DNA of 64,000 bases from Imbricaverruca yamaguchii (taxonomy: Eukaryota > Arthropoda > Thecostraca > Neoverrucidae): contig JAOTOL010001159.1 of NCBI GenBank assembly GCA_034440575.1, positions 124,001 through 188,000 on the forward strand, in the 5' to 3' direction. A program made the position numbers and the translations under genes. This document shows, piece by piece, positions 11,771-25,473 of this stretch. Positions within the stretch are counted from its first letter, which is position 1; each line of letters begins with the position of its first letter. Below the pieces are notes generated by a model. The model had not been told where the DNA came from. It saw only the letters and a list, made by a program, of their open reading frames with translations, and ran no database searches.

Positions 11771-14580
11771 ACCACGGCGGGTATCTCCAGCGAAATGGCC
11801 CGGAACGACGGAGCGTAACGAGCTCCTCGCCGCGTGCCTGGCCGCTGACCCGATAAGTCGGCAGGATGCGCCGCGGCTGCGCGCCGCTGATCGTCATATC
11901 CAGTCTGGGCGCGTAGCGCGCCAGCTGCTCCACCTCCGCCAGGGCGTTATCCCATCGGCTCTCCCAGGCGCGCCGGAAACACGCGCCTGGGAAAGCGCCG
12001 AGAGCGCGGTGAGAGCGCGGTGAGAGCGCGGTGAGAGCTCATCGAGGGGGCGCCGGGAGGGCGCCGAGAACGAGAGCTCGTCAAGAGAGCGATCAGAATG
12101 AGTTGAGAGGGCGCCGGGAGGGCGTCGAGAGCGCTCCGAGAGCGCCCCGAGAAGGCGGTCATCGAGCGGCGCCCGCAGCTGCCGGCGACACCGGCCGCAA
12201 TCATCGGAAGTGGGTGGTGGCGAGCGGCTCACGTGTTGAGGCTGCGTGCGGTCGGCCGGAAGATGACTTTTGAGGCCGATTCGGTGATTTATGCTTGCCA
12301 GCTGGCCGCTTACACGCAAAAGCCACTTTCGTGAGCTGCCAGCGCCGTCGTGGTGTTGGGGAATTGTGGTTTGAGTGGGATTGCAGCTGGGTGAGATTGT
12401 AGTTCACTCAGGGGCGGTTGCAGGATAGGAGGCACTGGGGGAATGTTCCCGCATGGAAGGTGGCGCCTATCCATCCGGGAAGGATTTAGTAATCCCCACC
12501 CCCATCTCCACCCCTCGGATGTTTCAGCCAGAGACGCCCCTCGGAATGGAATAGTCGGACCCCTGGAAGGAAAATGCGCCCTTCTGAGGGTTAAAGGTGC
12601 TTCTGAATGGTAAAGTCCCGCAGTGTGCTGGAATGCACCCCTCCCCCTCTGCGGATTATCAGCTGAAGGTGCCCTTCCAGGTGCTTTAGCAGCTGCGTCC
12701 GTCCAGACAAGTTCCGCACTCATGACAATGCTTGGATCTGCTTCTGGATGCAATGGGATCCGTCATTCGGCGAGGTTGGAGCCAGATGAAATTTGAATGG
12801 GTCATCTGTGAACTCGTGATATGATTTGTTCTTTGATGTAGCGAGATGACAACATAATGGACTTTTGGAAGACTGCAATCCAATGCAATTGTGACGTCTT
12901 GGTCAGGAAGATGGGACGCCGGTTCGTGTGACGCCGGAAGTCATTGTATAGTCATTGAAAGCCCAGGAGGCAGACTTTAGGGGCGTCAGCTAAATGTGGT
13001 GATTAGAGCTGACAGCCTAGAAATCCGAAGATCTCACATGTGCCTGGATTGATCCCCAAAACTGTGCTTCGGAGAATACAGGCAGTTAAGGACAGAAATA
13101 GCGACTGAAAGTGTTGCCAACTAATTAAAGTCGTGACGAATTATCTCAACATGTTAGTAGTTCAAGGTTAGTTAAATCAGGAAATCAATAAAACAGCAAG
13201 AGGTTTTCTCAGGTAGATCACACACCAGGCCTAGAATTGACGTCTTTACAAATACGAGAGTATGTCAGAGCACTTCTTCTAACCTATAATTGTCGCCCAA
13301 TGATTTAAACTCAAATCAAATGACCGACAAAATTATGTCATTGAGGTAAAGCAATGAAACACTAAGCCCAATGCTCATGTCTCTGCTGCTAGAACTGTTC
13401 AGTAACATGATAACATAATAGAACTGTTCAAAGAACATGTTCAATATTCCCACCGGGCAAGTGGTCAATTTTTAAAATATAACCGATCCTAATAAAATGC
13501 GGGAGTCGGGTAGCAGATATATCAGACAGAGAAGTAGATAGACTTAGTTAAGTAATTCTGGCCCGCGCACGACATTTCGTCGCCCTGCTCCGCTGTAGGG
13601 GTGGGGGATGGGGTAGGGGGAAGGAGTGCTCTTCCTATCATTTCCAAACGGAGATATTTCCAGACGAATTTCCTAACGACATGCGACAGAAACAGCGTGT
13701 TGCACATCACAGGATTTCCCGATTGATGCCCGATATTTGCACCTTGGACCACTGGATGACCTTCAGGTCACTTTATAGGTAAAATGACCGTAAAGATCGA
13801 AATGTCTCACATTGGCTCGTTGCCTATGCGAAAACAACAACAGGCGCCTGCTTAAAATGTTTGCCATGGTGTTTCGCGGTATCTTGAGACAATATGTATG
13901 TGCGGCTCGTTGCATTCCGACTCGTAAGTAAGAGGTCAGCTGAGGTCAAGTTGTTGGCCTCATTTGAAAAATATATAAAATAATGGAACAAATTAGATGT
14001 GAAGCTCAGTTTTGGCGAATCAATTGACAACACAGGGACTTCTAACCTGGAAAGGGTTTCTGAGATCAAGTTAGGCCACCGATCTTGGATGAACTTAGAA
14101 AAGTCAGTGACCTTTGATAATGAAAATGATACAATGACCGTGGTAAAATACCCAGTGACAGGGTAATTTGGCTGTCCATCACTACGCCACTACGACCATT
14201 CGTAATGTGTGCAATAAGTAAGATAAATCGTCGATAATTTGCAACTTCGACGAAGAAATGGCATGGCATATTCCCACTTAGGACGTTCTATGTCCGTGGC
14301 CTGCTGGGACATCTTCAACTTGTTCACCATGAGTTCGATACAGCATGCCCCACCCATCAGCTAAGGCAAGCAACGGTGTGCGATACCGCGCCTTGGTTTC
14401 GCAATCACCACACATGCTTACGTGTGAGTGTTGCAACCCTCTGCACATGCGACTACCAGAACATGAAATCAATTTGGTTAAGCAATCCAGCAACTTGCAA
14501 CAACATTTTCTGGCAAACTTAGAGAATGAAGTACATGACCGTGCATATTCCATGAGCATTAGGTGTGTTTTTGCAAAGTT
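11771..14580. other. no gene recognised; short gagagcgcggt repeats at 11995-12150
   Basis: 12000-12150 has 11-12 bp repeats (gagagcgcggt, gggagggcgccgag). A 147-codon minus-strand frame at 12310-12753 has no recognisable domain and its codons look unselected. The rest is unique. Confidence 0.4.
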
Positions 14581-14660
14581 GCAAGTCTCTCATAATCGTT
14601 ATCCTGAGGCGGACTGGACCGCAAGTCTCTCATAATCGTTATCCTGAGCCGGACTGGACC
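14581..14660. repeat. 40-bp tandem duplication
   Basis: gcaagtctctcataatcgtt and the next 20 bases occur twice in a row with one difference (ggcgg/gccgg). Confidence 0.95.
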
Positions 14661-15689
14661 GCAAGATGCTTTTGAATCGGTGGTTCAAGTTTAGTTTTAT
14701 TGGAAGTTGACGAGAGGTCTTCAGACTCGCTCACAAAATATCGTAGTCCATATGGGCCTCATTGTGACTAGCATCATGCTTCGAATTGATCGGGCTTTCA
14801 AACATACTGAATGTGTAATGTAATCCCTTCCAAAGGACGAAATATTCCATAAAGAAATATCATTCCAGCGCAAGGATTGCAAAATGCGATTTGATAATAC
14901 AGTGTTTTGACGTTGATGATTATCAGTTGGAGCATCCAGCAACTATGGCCCGAAAATATGATTGTCATCGTCGACGTCGTCATCATCGTGGTGATGTGAC
15001 AGGGCTCGATTTGGTGGGATCGTTGCCCGAAGACTCGGCGGGCTGACGCGTCACTTCTGTTTCAGGTTGACTATCACCGCCTCGTGTCCGATGAGTCTGC
15101 AGTATTTCCCGATGGACCGACAGCTCTGCCAACTCGACATTGAATCCTGTGAGCACGGCTGACCACGGTCGCACACAATTCAGGCTGAAATGACGCAGCG
15201 CGCCCTTCACTCTGTTGCGCAGCTGGTGCGATATGATCAGCGTGGCTGACCACAACCACCGTTCAGGCTGAAATGTGTTCACGATGTGGCGCAGCTACTG
15301 CGATATTATCAGAGCCGCTTCAGGGATGCAATTATTGAGTGGGGAATTGCATTGTTCATGGTGAGAAGTGGCATGGTCATTTCGAGACAATATCTGAAAA
15401 AATTATTTCGGATTATTTTATAATTAAACGCAGATTATTGTGCAAAAGATGCAGGTTACAAATATACAGGAAAGATTTGTAGTAACGATAAAACACATAT
15501 ATACAAATAACATGTCAAATGACATATTGCATGTTTGGTACGCATGGTGAGTATCTACTAGGTGTGAACTTCCAATGACGAGTTCCTTGCTCTATTCCTC
15601 TGTCTCGTTACCGGCGTGCACTCCAGCTACTACTCTAGGGTTGTGTCTTGTGTCTGCGCATATGGTGGCAATTGTGTATTTCTGAACAT
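14661..15689. other. no gene recognised
   Basis: ttcaggctgaaatg recurs at about 15180 and 15263 near gtgg-gcagctg, a weak local duplication. Otherwise nothing noted. Confidence 0.4.
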
Positions 15690-18600
15690 GAAAAAGCCAA
15701 AGGTGGTTATGGAACATATGTTAAGTGTATGTTGCTTAATGCTCAGAGTATTCGATCCAAATTTGATTCCAGTGGTATGTTGCTGAGGAGGAACCAGATT
15801 TTGTTTGCATTACGAAGCCATGGGTCAGTGATGGGTATTTTTGGGATAACTGGCAGGACTATGAGTCCAGGGACACAATATGTTTTCGTGCAATAGGGGT
15901 CCAGCAGTGAAAGGGGGTGGTGTAATGCTCCATGTGCATAGCTTATTCACTTCTCAAAAAGTAGCAGCTGGGGTGAAAAATGTTCTGTGGAGTCCATTTT
16001 GCTTGATGTCGCTGTGGGAATGGGCAACAGTAATAAACTGAGGATAGGAGCTTTGCACCGATCAGGAACCCTGCCACATTAGCAACAACTGGAGCTTGAA
16101 AAGGTGATTTTCGAGATCAGTAGAAACGTTTAGAGGAAATGCCTTATTCTTGGTGACTTTAATCTAAAAGAATATGAAAATGTTGGTGTTGGTTCCCCAT
16201 CAAGTGAAATGTTTCTGAAATATCTTGAAGATGACCTGTTCTTACACCAGTTTGCAACAGAACCTACCAGGCAGGACTCATTCTTGGACCTTATCTTCTC
16301 GGATTTAAGTGACTTAGTTCAAGACTTGACTGGAGGAGAAACTCTGTGAAGAAGTGACCATAACATAGTTAGATTCATAGATTCAGGGCACATGTGGGAA
16401 TTATTAAGGATATTTTGGTTCCTAATTTCAACAGAGCAGACTTCGACTGCATGAGAGCGGCTGTAACACTCTCCCTGGAGGGGGGAGCGAAATCCGCCCA
16501 CCCCTCCGGTTTTTCGTATATAACGCCAGATTTTCCCGTCGATACACGCCATTGTTTGTGTACCTGCTTCGCAATGAACGGCACGTTGTTCAAAGTAAGA
16601 AAAACGGCTGAACATTTTTCGAGTTAGGGACCGCTAAAGTAAAAAAATGTATCAGCGCCAGACCACAAACATCGGCGATGATGCGCTTCTCGTATATTGG
16701 CAAAAGGGAAGTGTTCTTGGCAACACTAGCGACTTGTTTGATGTATATTGCTATGCTGTGTTCTTTCAAAGTCATGTTAGGTCACCGAGGTCAAGTCAGG
16801 TCAAGTTCATGACGGGTTAATGGATCTAAACTTGGTCAACTGGAATGTTGTCATAAATGCAAATGACTGTCATGCGATTGATGTCACTTTGCATGTTACT
16901 CCCTGCACATCCTGAAAACTACTGCTTGTCATTGTGTACCTCAGCGTTTCCATACTTTCTTCATGTACTTTACTCCTTTCTTTGCGAAGCTGATTGCGCC
17001 GAGCCGCCCAACAGAGCAGTCGGCCGGGCGGCCCGGTTCCGGTAACTGGAGCAAGTAATGATCTGATAAAGTGCAACTATATAGGTGACCTGCGGCCAAA
17101 TGCCGGGTCTGGCATCTGTGTTACACCATTAGTAATCCCTAAAACATCATTGACGCCCATTTCGGACCATGTAAACACAATCACAGCGATGCATAACAAT
17201 GACAAGCTAATCCACGCAAAACGAGAAAATGTTGATATTTTAACTTCATTTAACCTTGTAGATATTGACCAAAGGTCATGCAATTTGCACACAATAGAGT
17301 TCACTATCGTATCCATCCACCCTGTAAATTTCGTTGCTCCAGCTTTAATAAGAGCCGAGATCTTTGGGGGCGGAATCCCACCCCCCATCCAGTGCGTGCA
17401 ATTTTCAGAGGCCCTCCAGAGCACGTGTTAAGTGCCATCAGATGGGAAGAAGAATTCTCCAATTTATATGCCTGTGAAATCTGGGAAATGCTCAAATCTT
17501 ACTTGAAGGAAATTTAGATTAGAAATGTCCCCCAAAAGCAAAGGTGCAAAAGAAGGGTAGGAAAGCCTGCATGGCTTACACCAGACTTGATAAGAGTAAT
17601 TATGGCCAAGAAAGCTGCATTTAGAGAGTTTAAGGAAGCTCAGATATTGTATATCTAAGCTCGTCTAAAAACCTAGAGACATTGTGAAGCAAAAACCAGA
17701 GCAGCAAAGCGAGCAAAAGCATTGGATTTGGCTAGGAACTGTAATTGGGACAGCAAGAAGTTCTTTAGTTTGTACAAGCTGACTAATATGCCTAGCACAA
17801 TTGGTCCGCTGAAAGTAAATGGGACTATATTTGGTGAGGATAGTGAGATGGTTGAGGAGCTGAGCAAGCAGTTCAAATCAGTGTTTACATTGGAAGATAT
17901 GTCTAATGTGCCAACCGTACACCACACTTCAGTGACATGTGATCAGATAAACGATGTTAATTTTATTAGTGATGTTGTTTTTAATCATATGAGGATAATA
18001 AAGCCAAACAAGGCACCAAAACCTGATGAAATTTATGCTACGATATTGCGGGAAGTTGAAAAGGAACTGGCATTTCCACTTGGTATAATATTTTGTAGAT
18101 CGGTTTCACAAAATGAAGTTCCAACGAATAGGAAAAGGGGAAATGCAGTTCTTATTTTCAAGAAAGAAGAAAGAGTGAAAGTTGAAAACTGTACTATATG
18201 CCAGTAAGCCTCACATCCCTAGTCTGCAAGGTACTCGAATCAATTATCAAGGATATAGCAGTTAGTTATCTGGAAGGAAACCGATTGATTCAAGATACTC
18301 AACATGGTTTTAGAAAAGGGCGATCATGTTTCACAAATCTCTTGGACTTTTTAACTCCGTTACCGAACAATTTGATCGGGGAAATCAGGTTGAGGTAGCA
18401 AATTTTGACTTTAGTAAGGCCTTTGACAAGGTACCCCCTAAACGGTTAATGATGCAGCTTCGAGTCCATGGTATTGCAAGTAGCATCCTAAAATGGTTAG
18501 AGTTGTGGCTTTCAGATAGACATCAGAGAGCGACGCTAAATGTTACAGTCATCATGGCATGATGTTCTTAGTAGAGTCCCCCAGTGGTCAGTACAATGGC

Positions 18601-19530
18601 CACTACTGTTCATTATATTCACAACAGGTCAGGTCACAATGATCACATCTCGCTGCAGAAAGACTTAGATGAACTTGTGAAGTTGTCCGAAGAATAGCAA
18701 ATGAAATTTAATTCTGATAAGTGCAAAATCATGCATGTAGGTAGGCAGCATATGCAGGCTCCATGCTTGTTGGGTGGTCAAGTACTATCGGTGACTCAAC
18801 AGAAGTACTTAGGTGTTATTCTAAACACAAAATTGGAGGCATCAAATCAGACCAAGGCAGCCAGGAAAAAGGCATTGAGAATGCTTGGGGCAATAAACAG
18901 GAATGTATCATACGAAAGTGAGGAAGCCATCAGGAAGCTTTACTGTGCGTATGTCAGGCCACATTTGGAATACTGCATCTAAGATTGGTCTCTTAGTTAT
19001 GCAAAAGATTGTTGGCTTTTAGAGACAGTACAAAGGAGGGCTACATCAATGGTTAATGCTATAAGCAATCTGGTATATGAGGAAAGATTGAAAAAATTGA
19101 ATAGGTTTCACTTGGATATAGAAGGCTGAGAGGAGATCTCATCGAGGTCTTTAAATTTGTACATGGTCTAGAGAAGGGCTATCTCAGGGAAATGTTTGAA
19201 TTTATCAGAAATGATGCAATTAAAGGACATCAATTCAAAATTAAAGTTAACCACAGTAGGACAAGGTTAAGATAGCCTTTCTTCACCAACAGGGTAATAG
19301 AACAGTGAAACTAGCTGCTAGAGACCATTGTCAGTAGTAGCACATTGCACATCTTTAAAAACAGCACAGACCATCCCTATAAGAATAGAGGTCTTGCTTT
19401 TCAGTATTCCACGGAGGTCTGATCAACGGATTTGGTGGGCAACTGGTTGAATGTTCAGAGTGCAGCCAAGAGGGACCCCTGTGGCTCATAGTTGCACTGA
19501 TATTTTACGTCTTTATGCCTTTATTTCGGA
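15690..19530 (+). mobile_element. degenerate CR1-like LINE, near full-length ORF2, interrupted
   Basis: Non-LTR retrotransposon coding for endonuclease and reverse transcriptase, broken by many frameshifts and stops. Seen in order: endonuclease start LLNAQSIRSKFD near 15730; LGDFNL near 16150; nested insertion at 16459-17417; RT fingers VSLTSLVCKVLESIIKD and QHGFRKGRSC (18200-18330); palm FDFSKAFDKVP (18405-18435); KFNSDKCKIMHVG (18703-18740); thumb/C-terminal MLGAINRNVSYESEE, YCAYVRPHLEYCI and RLRGDLIEVFKFVHG (18880-19170). The 3' end is near 19530. The order and C-terminal motif RRLRGDLIEVFK are CR1-like. It is the same family as the fragments at 22703 and 25474 but more decayed. Confidence 0.88.
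16459..17417. mobile_element. 959-bp element nested in the LINE, with 5-bp target duplication
   Basis: Interrupts the LINE frame between DFDCMRA and LSAIRWEEEFS. AGAGC flanks both sides (16454-16458 and 17418-17422), consistent with a target-site duplication. The ends carry imperfect inverted repeats: ctggaggggggagcgaaatc on the left, and the complement of the right end reads ctggatggggggtgggattc. No transposase frame was recognised, so it is probably non-autonomous. Confidence 0.65.
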
Positions 19531-21837
19531 TTCAGCTGGCCCGGTAGCTCTGCCGCACACTTCACATGCAATGAACATGCAAGGTAGCTACTTCACATAT
19601 GACGTCACTGATGCCAATATTGGTCGAAAATAAATGAGCACGTGACACTTGAACACTAGTATTTTCGTTTCTTTTAAGTTAACCATTGTAAGCAAATACT
19701 CTGGATTAACCCGCGCCGTCTCTCCGGTCAGATCCTCGAATCCCGTCTCGGGGGGATAGTAACCCCCCTCTACTAAAATCCAAACTAAGCGTTGCACGAA
19801 AGCGAAAGAGGTGTCATCGGGAAGCGCTCTACGTGTAGGATCCGGATCCATCCCCCAAAATAATTTTCCCCAAAAGTGACGTCACCAGGGGCTATATTTT
19901 CACGACTTTTCACGACTTACATTATGTTTTTGGCTCTGGGAAGTTCATTTTGGGGGATATAATACAAATTATTTGGAATGAAAAAAGGACAGCGAAATCG
20001 ACCAGGGCCATACAATTTTTGGCACCCTATTTTTTGTATTTCAAAATTTTATGTTTTCAAGTGTTCTTTAATTTTCCTACTCCGATGGGTAGAGCAGGTC
20101 CAGAAACGTTGTTAGAAGTCAACTTGCCCTAATAAAAAATGCCTACTTTAGCCAGAATCCTCTATTTGAACTGCAATTTGCAAATATGCAAAATGTATAT
20201 GCAGTCCAAAACGAAAAAAAAGAGAAAAATTCCACTGGTACGTTTTGTTGTATCCCTAAAGATTAGCAAACGCCCAAGTTTCATTAAAATATCTGTATCT
20301 GTCAAAGTGTGACGACTGGTTGAACTTTTTTGGAGGTGACCTCACTTGACCTTGACCTACTCGTTGACCCTAGATAACCTGACTTCAAAATTTTGAAACA
20401 GCATGCCAAATTGATGTGGGAAAAGGTATGCCAAATTTGGGCGCACCACCGCGCACCGTTCGTCCACTATCTGCGAAAAACCTTAGGAGGGGGCGGTTGA
20501 AGACACCACCACCCCCGAGATGAGACGAGTTAAGCAAAATATGGAGATTACCAACGTCAAAATAACATCCACCCAAAAGTTACAACTGTTCGCCACGGGG
20601 CGCAGAGGTAAACGCCCCACTTCAGGCCATGTTTGCCTTTTTGTCATGCTAGTGAACTACCTGGGCTGGAAGTCCCGTGCCCATACGTGCTCCTTACTGG
20701 ATAATGTCGTGGTTTTAATCGGTTGACATGCCGGTTTAAATTGGCCACATGAAGCTGGTTTTATTCATTAAACGGCTAGAGCTGGATGAAACTTTATATG
20801 GATGGACTTATAATGTTGGGAAACGGCACTTGAGTAACACCTCGATTTACTTGTGCATCGCCAATGATTTCTAACTTGATCACAAGCCAATTGCGGGAGG
20901 CTTATGGGGAAATTATGACATGGATTTATTGGACCACCCTTAACAATTTGAACACTTAGCATGGATCTACTTGGATCAAAATTAGAGAAGCGTTACCTGG
21001 GAACCGCCATTATTATCAAAAGCACTATATAGAATTATCGGAAAGCTATGGAAATATGCATTAAGTGTTGCGGTTGACGTAGCATCACGCGTGGGTATTC
21101 TGAATATTTAAAGCTATTTAGGCGGTCTGCATTATTCAGCTGACAAATCCAACAAGCAACATTTCTCCAAAGTTTGCTTATTAAGGACTCGGTCGAAGTT
21201 TGCCTATCGAGGACAGCTTTGGCCATATTAATCTAGTTTTAACAGGTTAAACTAGTCGTAGCTATTGCAACGGTAAGAATAGCTTGGGTCAATGTCTAGC
21301 CAGCCCTGTGAGCAGATAACATTAACGAGTTGACAGCTGCAGTAATTTATGAGCACTGTTAGTTAATGTAACTTCGCTCTGGACACAAGAATAACCTCAT
21401 TCTTCTTCACAACGCGTTTGGTCTGCGTTGCACATCTTAAAGCAAACATGGTACGATGTTAATAGTCAAAGGCCTGTCCAGATCTAACAGGTAAACGCTC
21501 TCTGAGCGTATTTTATATTCTACCTGTTCCCTCCAATTGTCCTTGGTTTGATGTACCACATATCAAATACGTATTCTTTTACGTTGCCCTCAAGGCATTC
21601 ATTCTCTTCGTAGAGACATTCGTGGAGGATGTAGCGTAACAGATATTCCTGTTGCAAGCTGACCGTAAGTGGCAGGAATGCCAACTTCTCCTTACTTCAC
21701 ACTACTGTGTCCTACCTGACAACACCAATATCCTCTCAACCCGCATCAAAGAGCGTAATTTCCAACGCCAACTCGCCTGGCAATCCTCCATCGACGAACA
21801 GTTCCCGCAAACAATCTTCAGTTTTCGGTCGGATGAG
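19531..21837. other. no gene recognised; possible old element at 19690-20530
   Basis: G/C-run hairpins such as ctcggggggatagtaacccc (19750) and aggagggggcggttg (20487) resemble the ends of the nested element at 16459, but no boundaries could be set. Confidence 0.3.
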
Positions 21838-21959
21838 GCTGATATGCGGCGAGGGCGCGAACTTCTGGCGCCAACAGGCTGATATGCGGCGAGGGCGCGA
21901 ACTTCTGGCGCCAACAGGCTGATATGCGGCGAGGGCGCGAACTTCTGGCGCCAACAGGC
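21838..21959. repeat. 40-bp minisatellite, 3 copies
   Basis: ctgatatgcggcgagggcgc plus gaacttctggcgccaacagg, three exact copies then a diverged start of a fourth. Confidence 0.97.
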
Positions 21960-22702
21960 TGATATGCGACACAGTGCGACGTCCCATTGGTCTCGACACG
22001 GTTCTGAGCCAAATACACCGACAGAGGTCGCGACCACAAGGCACGGCAGCTCCTGCAGGGATATGAATGGAGGCCGTAGCAAGCCTGCTGACAGGAGCTA
22101 CCCTGGCTGTGAGCGGTGACTCAATCTGCCCTGCAAGTCGGACCTTCTAGTATCCTACTCGTAAGCAGCCTCCGCAGTGCATACGAGAGCCTACCTCGGG
22201 TGTCCATGAACTGGAGCTTCTGTCACTGCCCGGTGAGCGGCAACTGGAACCTCCCTCTGATCGTTCTTGCAACCATCATGAGCTAGCGGCTGCCATCAAC
22301 CAACCACTACCGCTAACCACCGACCACCACAAATCAACCGCCAATCAGCCACCGCTCAGGAATCAGCCACCACCGTCAGCCAACCGTCAGTCAGCTGCCA
22401 CCGCCAAAAAACCATCGACACCAGCCAGCCGCTACCGCCAATCAGCGGGTACCGCCAGCCAATCCGCCACCAACAGCCGCACATCAGCGGCCACCAACAA
22501 CCGCACATCAGCCGCCACCTCGAGCGCCCCGACTTGGCCGACCCAGTCTGGTCCTGATTGGTGGGCGCTGCTGACGGTGCCAATAGCATCCGTCGCGACG
22601 GCGACGACGAAGGTACTCAAGCTAGGACAGCCGGGCACGACGCCGGCGGGGTGCTTGAAGGTGCTGCGACGCCACTGGAACCCGACAGCGGGTGAGAATG
22701 TA

Positions 22703-23500
22703 GGTAAGCAGCATATGAAGGCTCCATACTTGATGGGTGGCCAAGTGCTATCAGTGACTCAACAGGAGAAGAGATTTAGGTGTTATCCTAAACACAAAAC
22801 TGGGGGCATCAAAACAGACCAAGGAAGCCAGAAAGAAGGCACTGAGAGTGCTCGGGGCAATAAATAGGAATGTATCATACAGAAGTGAGGAAGTGATCAG
22901 GAAGCTTTACTGTGCATATGTCAGGCCACATTTGGAATACTGCATCCAAGCTTGGTCTCCAAGCTATGAAAAAGATTGTTGGCTTTTAGAGAGAGTACAA
23001 AAGAGGGCTACAAAAATGGTTAATTGCATAAGCAATCTGGCATATGAGGAAAGATTGACGAAATTGAATATGTTTTCACTTAGATATAGAAGGCTGAGAG
23101 GAGATCTCATCGAGGTCTTTAAATTTGTCCATGGTCTGGAGAGGGGATATCTTGGGGAAATGTTTGAATTGAACAGAAATGATGCAATTAGAGGTCATAA
23201 ATTCAAAATTAAAGTTAACGACAGCAGAACAAGGTTAAGGCAGACTTTCTTCACCAACAGGGTAGTAGAATACTGGAACCAGCTGCCAGAAAGCATTGTC
23301 AGTAGCAGCACATTGAACATCTTTAAAAACAGCATAGACAATCATTATAAGAATAGAGGGCTTGCTTTTCAGTATTACAGGGAGGGCTGATTGACAGATT
23401 GGGTGGGCAACTGGTTCAGTGTACAGAGTGCAACCAAGAAGGGCCCTTGTGGCTCATAGTTGCACTAATCTGTTATGTCTTTATGTCCTTATGGAGAAAT
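22703..23500 (+). mobile_element. 5'-truncated CR1-like LINE fragment (copy A)
   Basis: Starts inside the RT domain at tgtaggtaagcagcatatga, matching 18737 of the older LINE. A two-base change at aacaggagaagagattt breaks the QQKYLGVILNTK frame. The downstream 180-codon frame (22848-23390: MLGAINRNVSYRSEEVIRKL through the RRLRGDLIEVFKFVHG block) is intact and ends in the usual C-terminal RNRGLAFQY-like tail. Confidence 0.9.
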
Positions 23501-23517
23501 TAGGCTTACGCGGACGA

Positions 23518-24671
23518 TGGACAGCACCAGTTGCGCAGTGTAGTAGTCAACGTCGGGATGGTCCCTCGACGCTCGTCTGTGCAACTGGACAGCACAAGTT
23601 GCGCAGTGTAGTAGTCAACGTCGGGATGGTCCCTCGACGCTCGTCTGTGCAACTGGACAGCACCAGTTGCGCAGTGTAGTAGTCAACGTCGGGATGGTCC
23701 CTCGACGCTCGTCTGTGCAACTGGACAGCACAAGTTGCGCAGTGTAGTAGTCAACGTCGGGATGGTCCCTCGACGCTCGTCTGTGCAACTGGACAGCACC
23801 AGTTGCGCAGTGTAGTAGTCAACGTCGGGATGGTCCCTCGACGCTCGTCTGTGCAACTGGACAGCACCAGTTGCGCAGTGTAGTAGTCAACGTCGGGATG
23901 GTCCTCGACGCTCGTCTGTGCAACTGGACAGCACAAGTTGCGCAGTGTAGTAGTCAACGTCGGGATGGTCCCTCGACGCTCGTCTGTGCAACTGGACAGC
24001 ACCAGTTGCGCAATGTAGTAGTCAACGTCGGGATGGTCCCTCGACGCTCGTCTGTGCAACTGGACAGCACCAGTTGCGCAGTGTAGTAGTCAACGTCGGG
24101 ATGGTCCCTCGACGCTCGTCTGTGCAACTGGACAGCACCAGTTGCGCAGTGTAGTAGTCAACGTCGGGATGGTCCCTCGACGCTCGTCTGTGCAACTGGA
24201 CAGCACCAGTTGCGCAGTGTAGTAGTCAACGTCGGGATGGTCCCTCGACGCTCGTCTGTGCAACTGGACAGCACCAGTTGCGCAGTGTAGTAGTCAACGT
24301 CGGGATGGTCCTCGACGCTCGTCTGTGCAACTGGACAGCACCAGTTGCGCAGTGTAGTAGTCAACGTCGGGATGGTCCCTCGACGCTCGTCTGTGCAACT
24401 GGACAGCACCAGTTGCGCAGTGTAGTAGTCAACGTCGGGATGGTCCTCGACGCTCGTCTGTGCAACTGGACAGCACCAGTTGCGCAGTGTAGTAGTCAAC
24501 GTCGGGATGTTCCCTCGACGCTCGTCTGTGCAACTGGACAGCACCAGTTGCGCAGTGTAGTAGTCAACGTCGGGATGGTCCCTCGACGCTCGTCTGTGCA
24601 ACTGGACAGCACAAGTTGCGCAGTGTAGTAGTCAACGTCGGGATGGTCCCTCGACGCTCGTCTGTGCAACA
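23518..24671. repeat. 68-bp minisatellite, about 17 copies
   Basis: Unit runs from agttgcgcagtgtagtagtc through gggatggtccctcgacgctc to gtctgtgcaactggacagca. Some units are 67 bp (gtcctcgacg). Each unit is bounded by agttgcgca and tgtgcaact, complementary except for one base, so every unit can fold as a stem. Confidence 0.97.
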
Positions 24672-25473
24672 GGGCAGATTGAGCCAAATACACCGACAGA
24701 GGTCGCGACCACAAGGCACGGCAGCTCCTGCAGGGATATGAATGGAGGCCGTATCAAGCCTGCTGACAGGAGCTACCCTGGCTGTGAGCGGTGACTCAAT
24801 CTGCCCTGCAAGTCGGACCTTCTAGTATCCTACTCGTAAGCAGCCTCCGCAGTGCATACGAGAGCCTACCTCGGGTGTCCATGAACTGGAGCTTCTGTCA
24901 CTGCCCGGTGAGCGGCAACTGGAACCTCCCTCTGATCGTTCTTGCAACCATCATGAGCTAGCGGCTGCCATCAACCAACCACTACCGCTAACCACCGACC
25001 ACCACCAATCAACCGCCAATCAGCCACCGCTCAGGAATCAGCCACCACCGTCAGCCAACCATCAGTCAGCTGCCACCGCCAAAAAAACCATCGACACCAG
25101 CCAGCCGCTACCGCCAATCAGCGGGTACCGCCAGCCAATCCGCCACCACACAGCCGTCACCACCGGCCACCAACAGCCGCACATCAGCGGCCACCAACAG
25201 CCGCACATCAGCGGCCACCAACAGCCGCACATCAGCGGCCACCAACAGCCGCACATCAGCGGCCACCAACAACCGCACAGCAGCCGCCACCACGAGCGCC
25301 CCGACCTGGCCGACCCAGTCTGGTCCTGATTGGTGGGCGCTGCTGACGGTGCCAATAGCATCCGTCGCGACGGCGACGACGAAGGTACTCAACCTAGGAC
25401 AGCCGGGCACGACGCCGGCGGGGTGCTTGAAGGTGCTGCGACGCCACTGGAACCCGACAGCGGGTGAGAATGT

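Larger units (their letters stand above)
22005..24679 (+). repeat. segmental tandem duplication, copy A (2,675 bp)
   Basis: Begins tgagccaaatacaccgacag at 22005; the same sequence begins at 24680. Holds, in order, an unknown GC-balanced segment, a 24-bp ccaccaacagccgcacatca-type repeat (2 copies), a CR1-like LINE fragment and a 68-bp minisatellite of about 17 units. Confidence 0.92.

Noticed and set aside
12310..12753. 147-codon minus-strand frame
   Set aside because: No recognisable motif, no splice or start context, and it lies in plain sequence with competing frames.
23518..24671. CRISPR-like regular array
   Set aside because: Repeats are contiguous 68-bp units without unique spacers, in animal DNA with no cas genes: a minisatellite.
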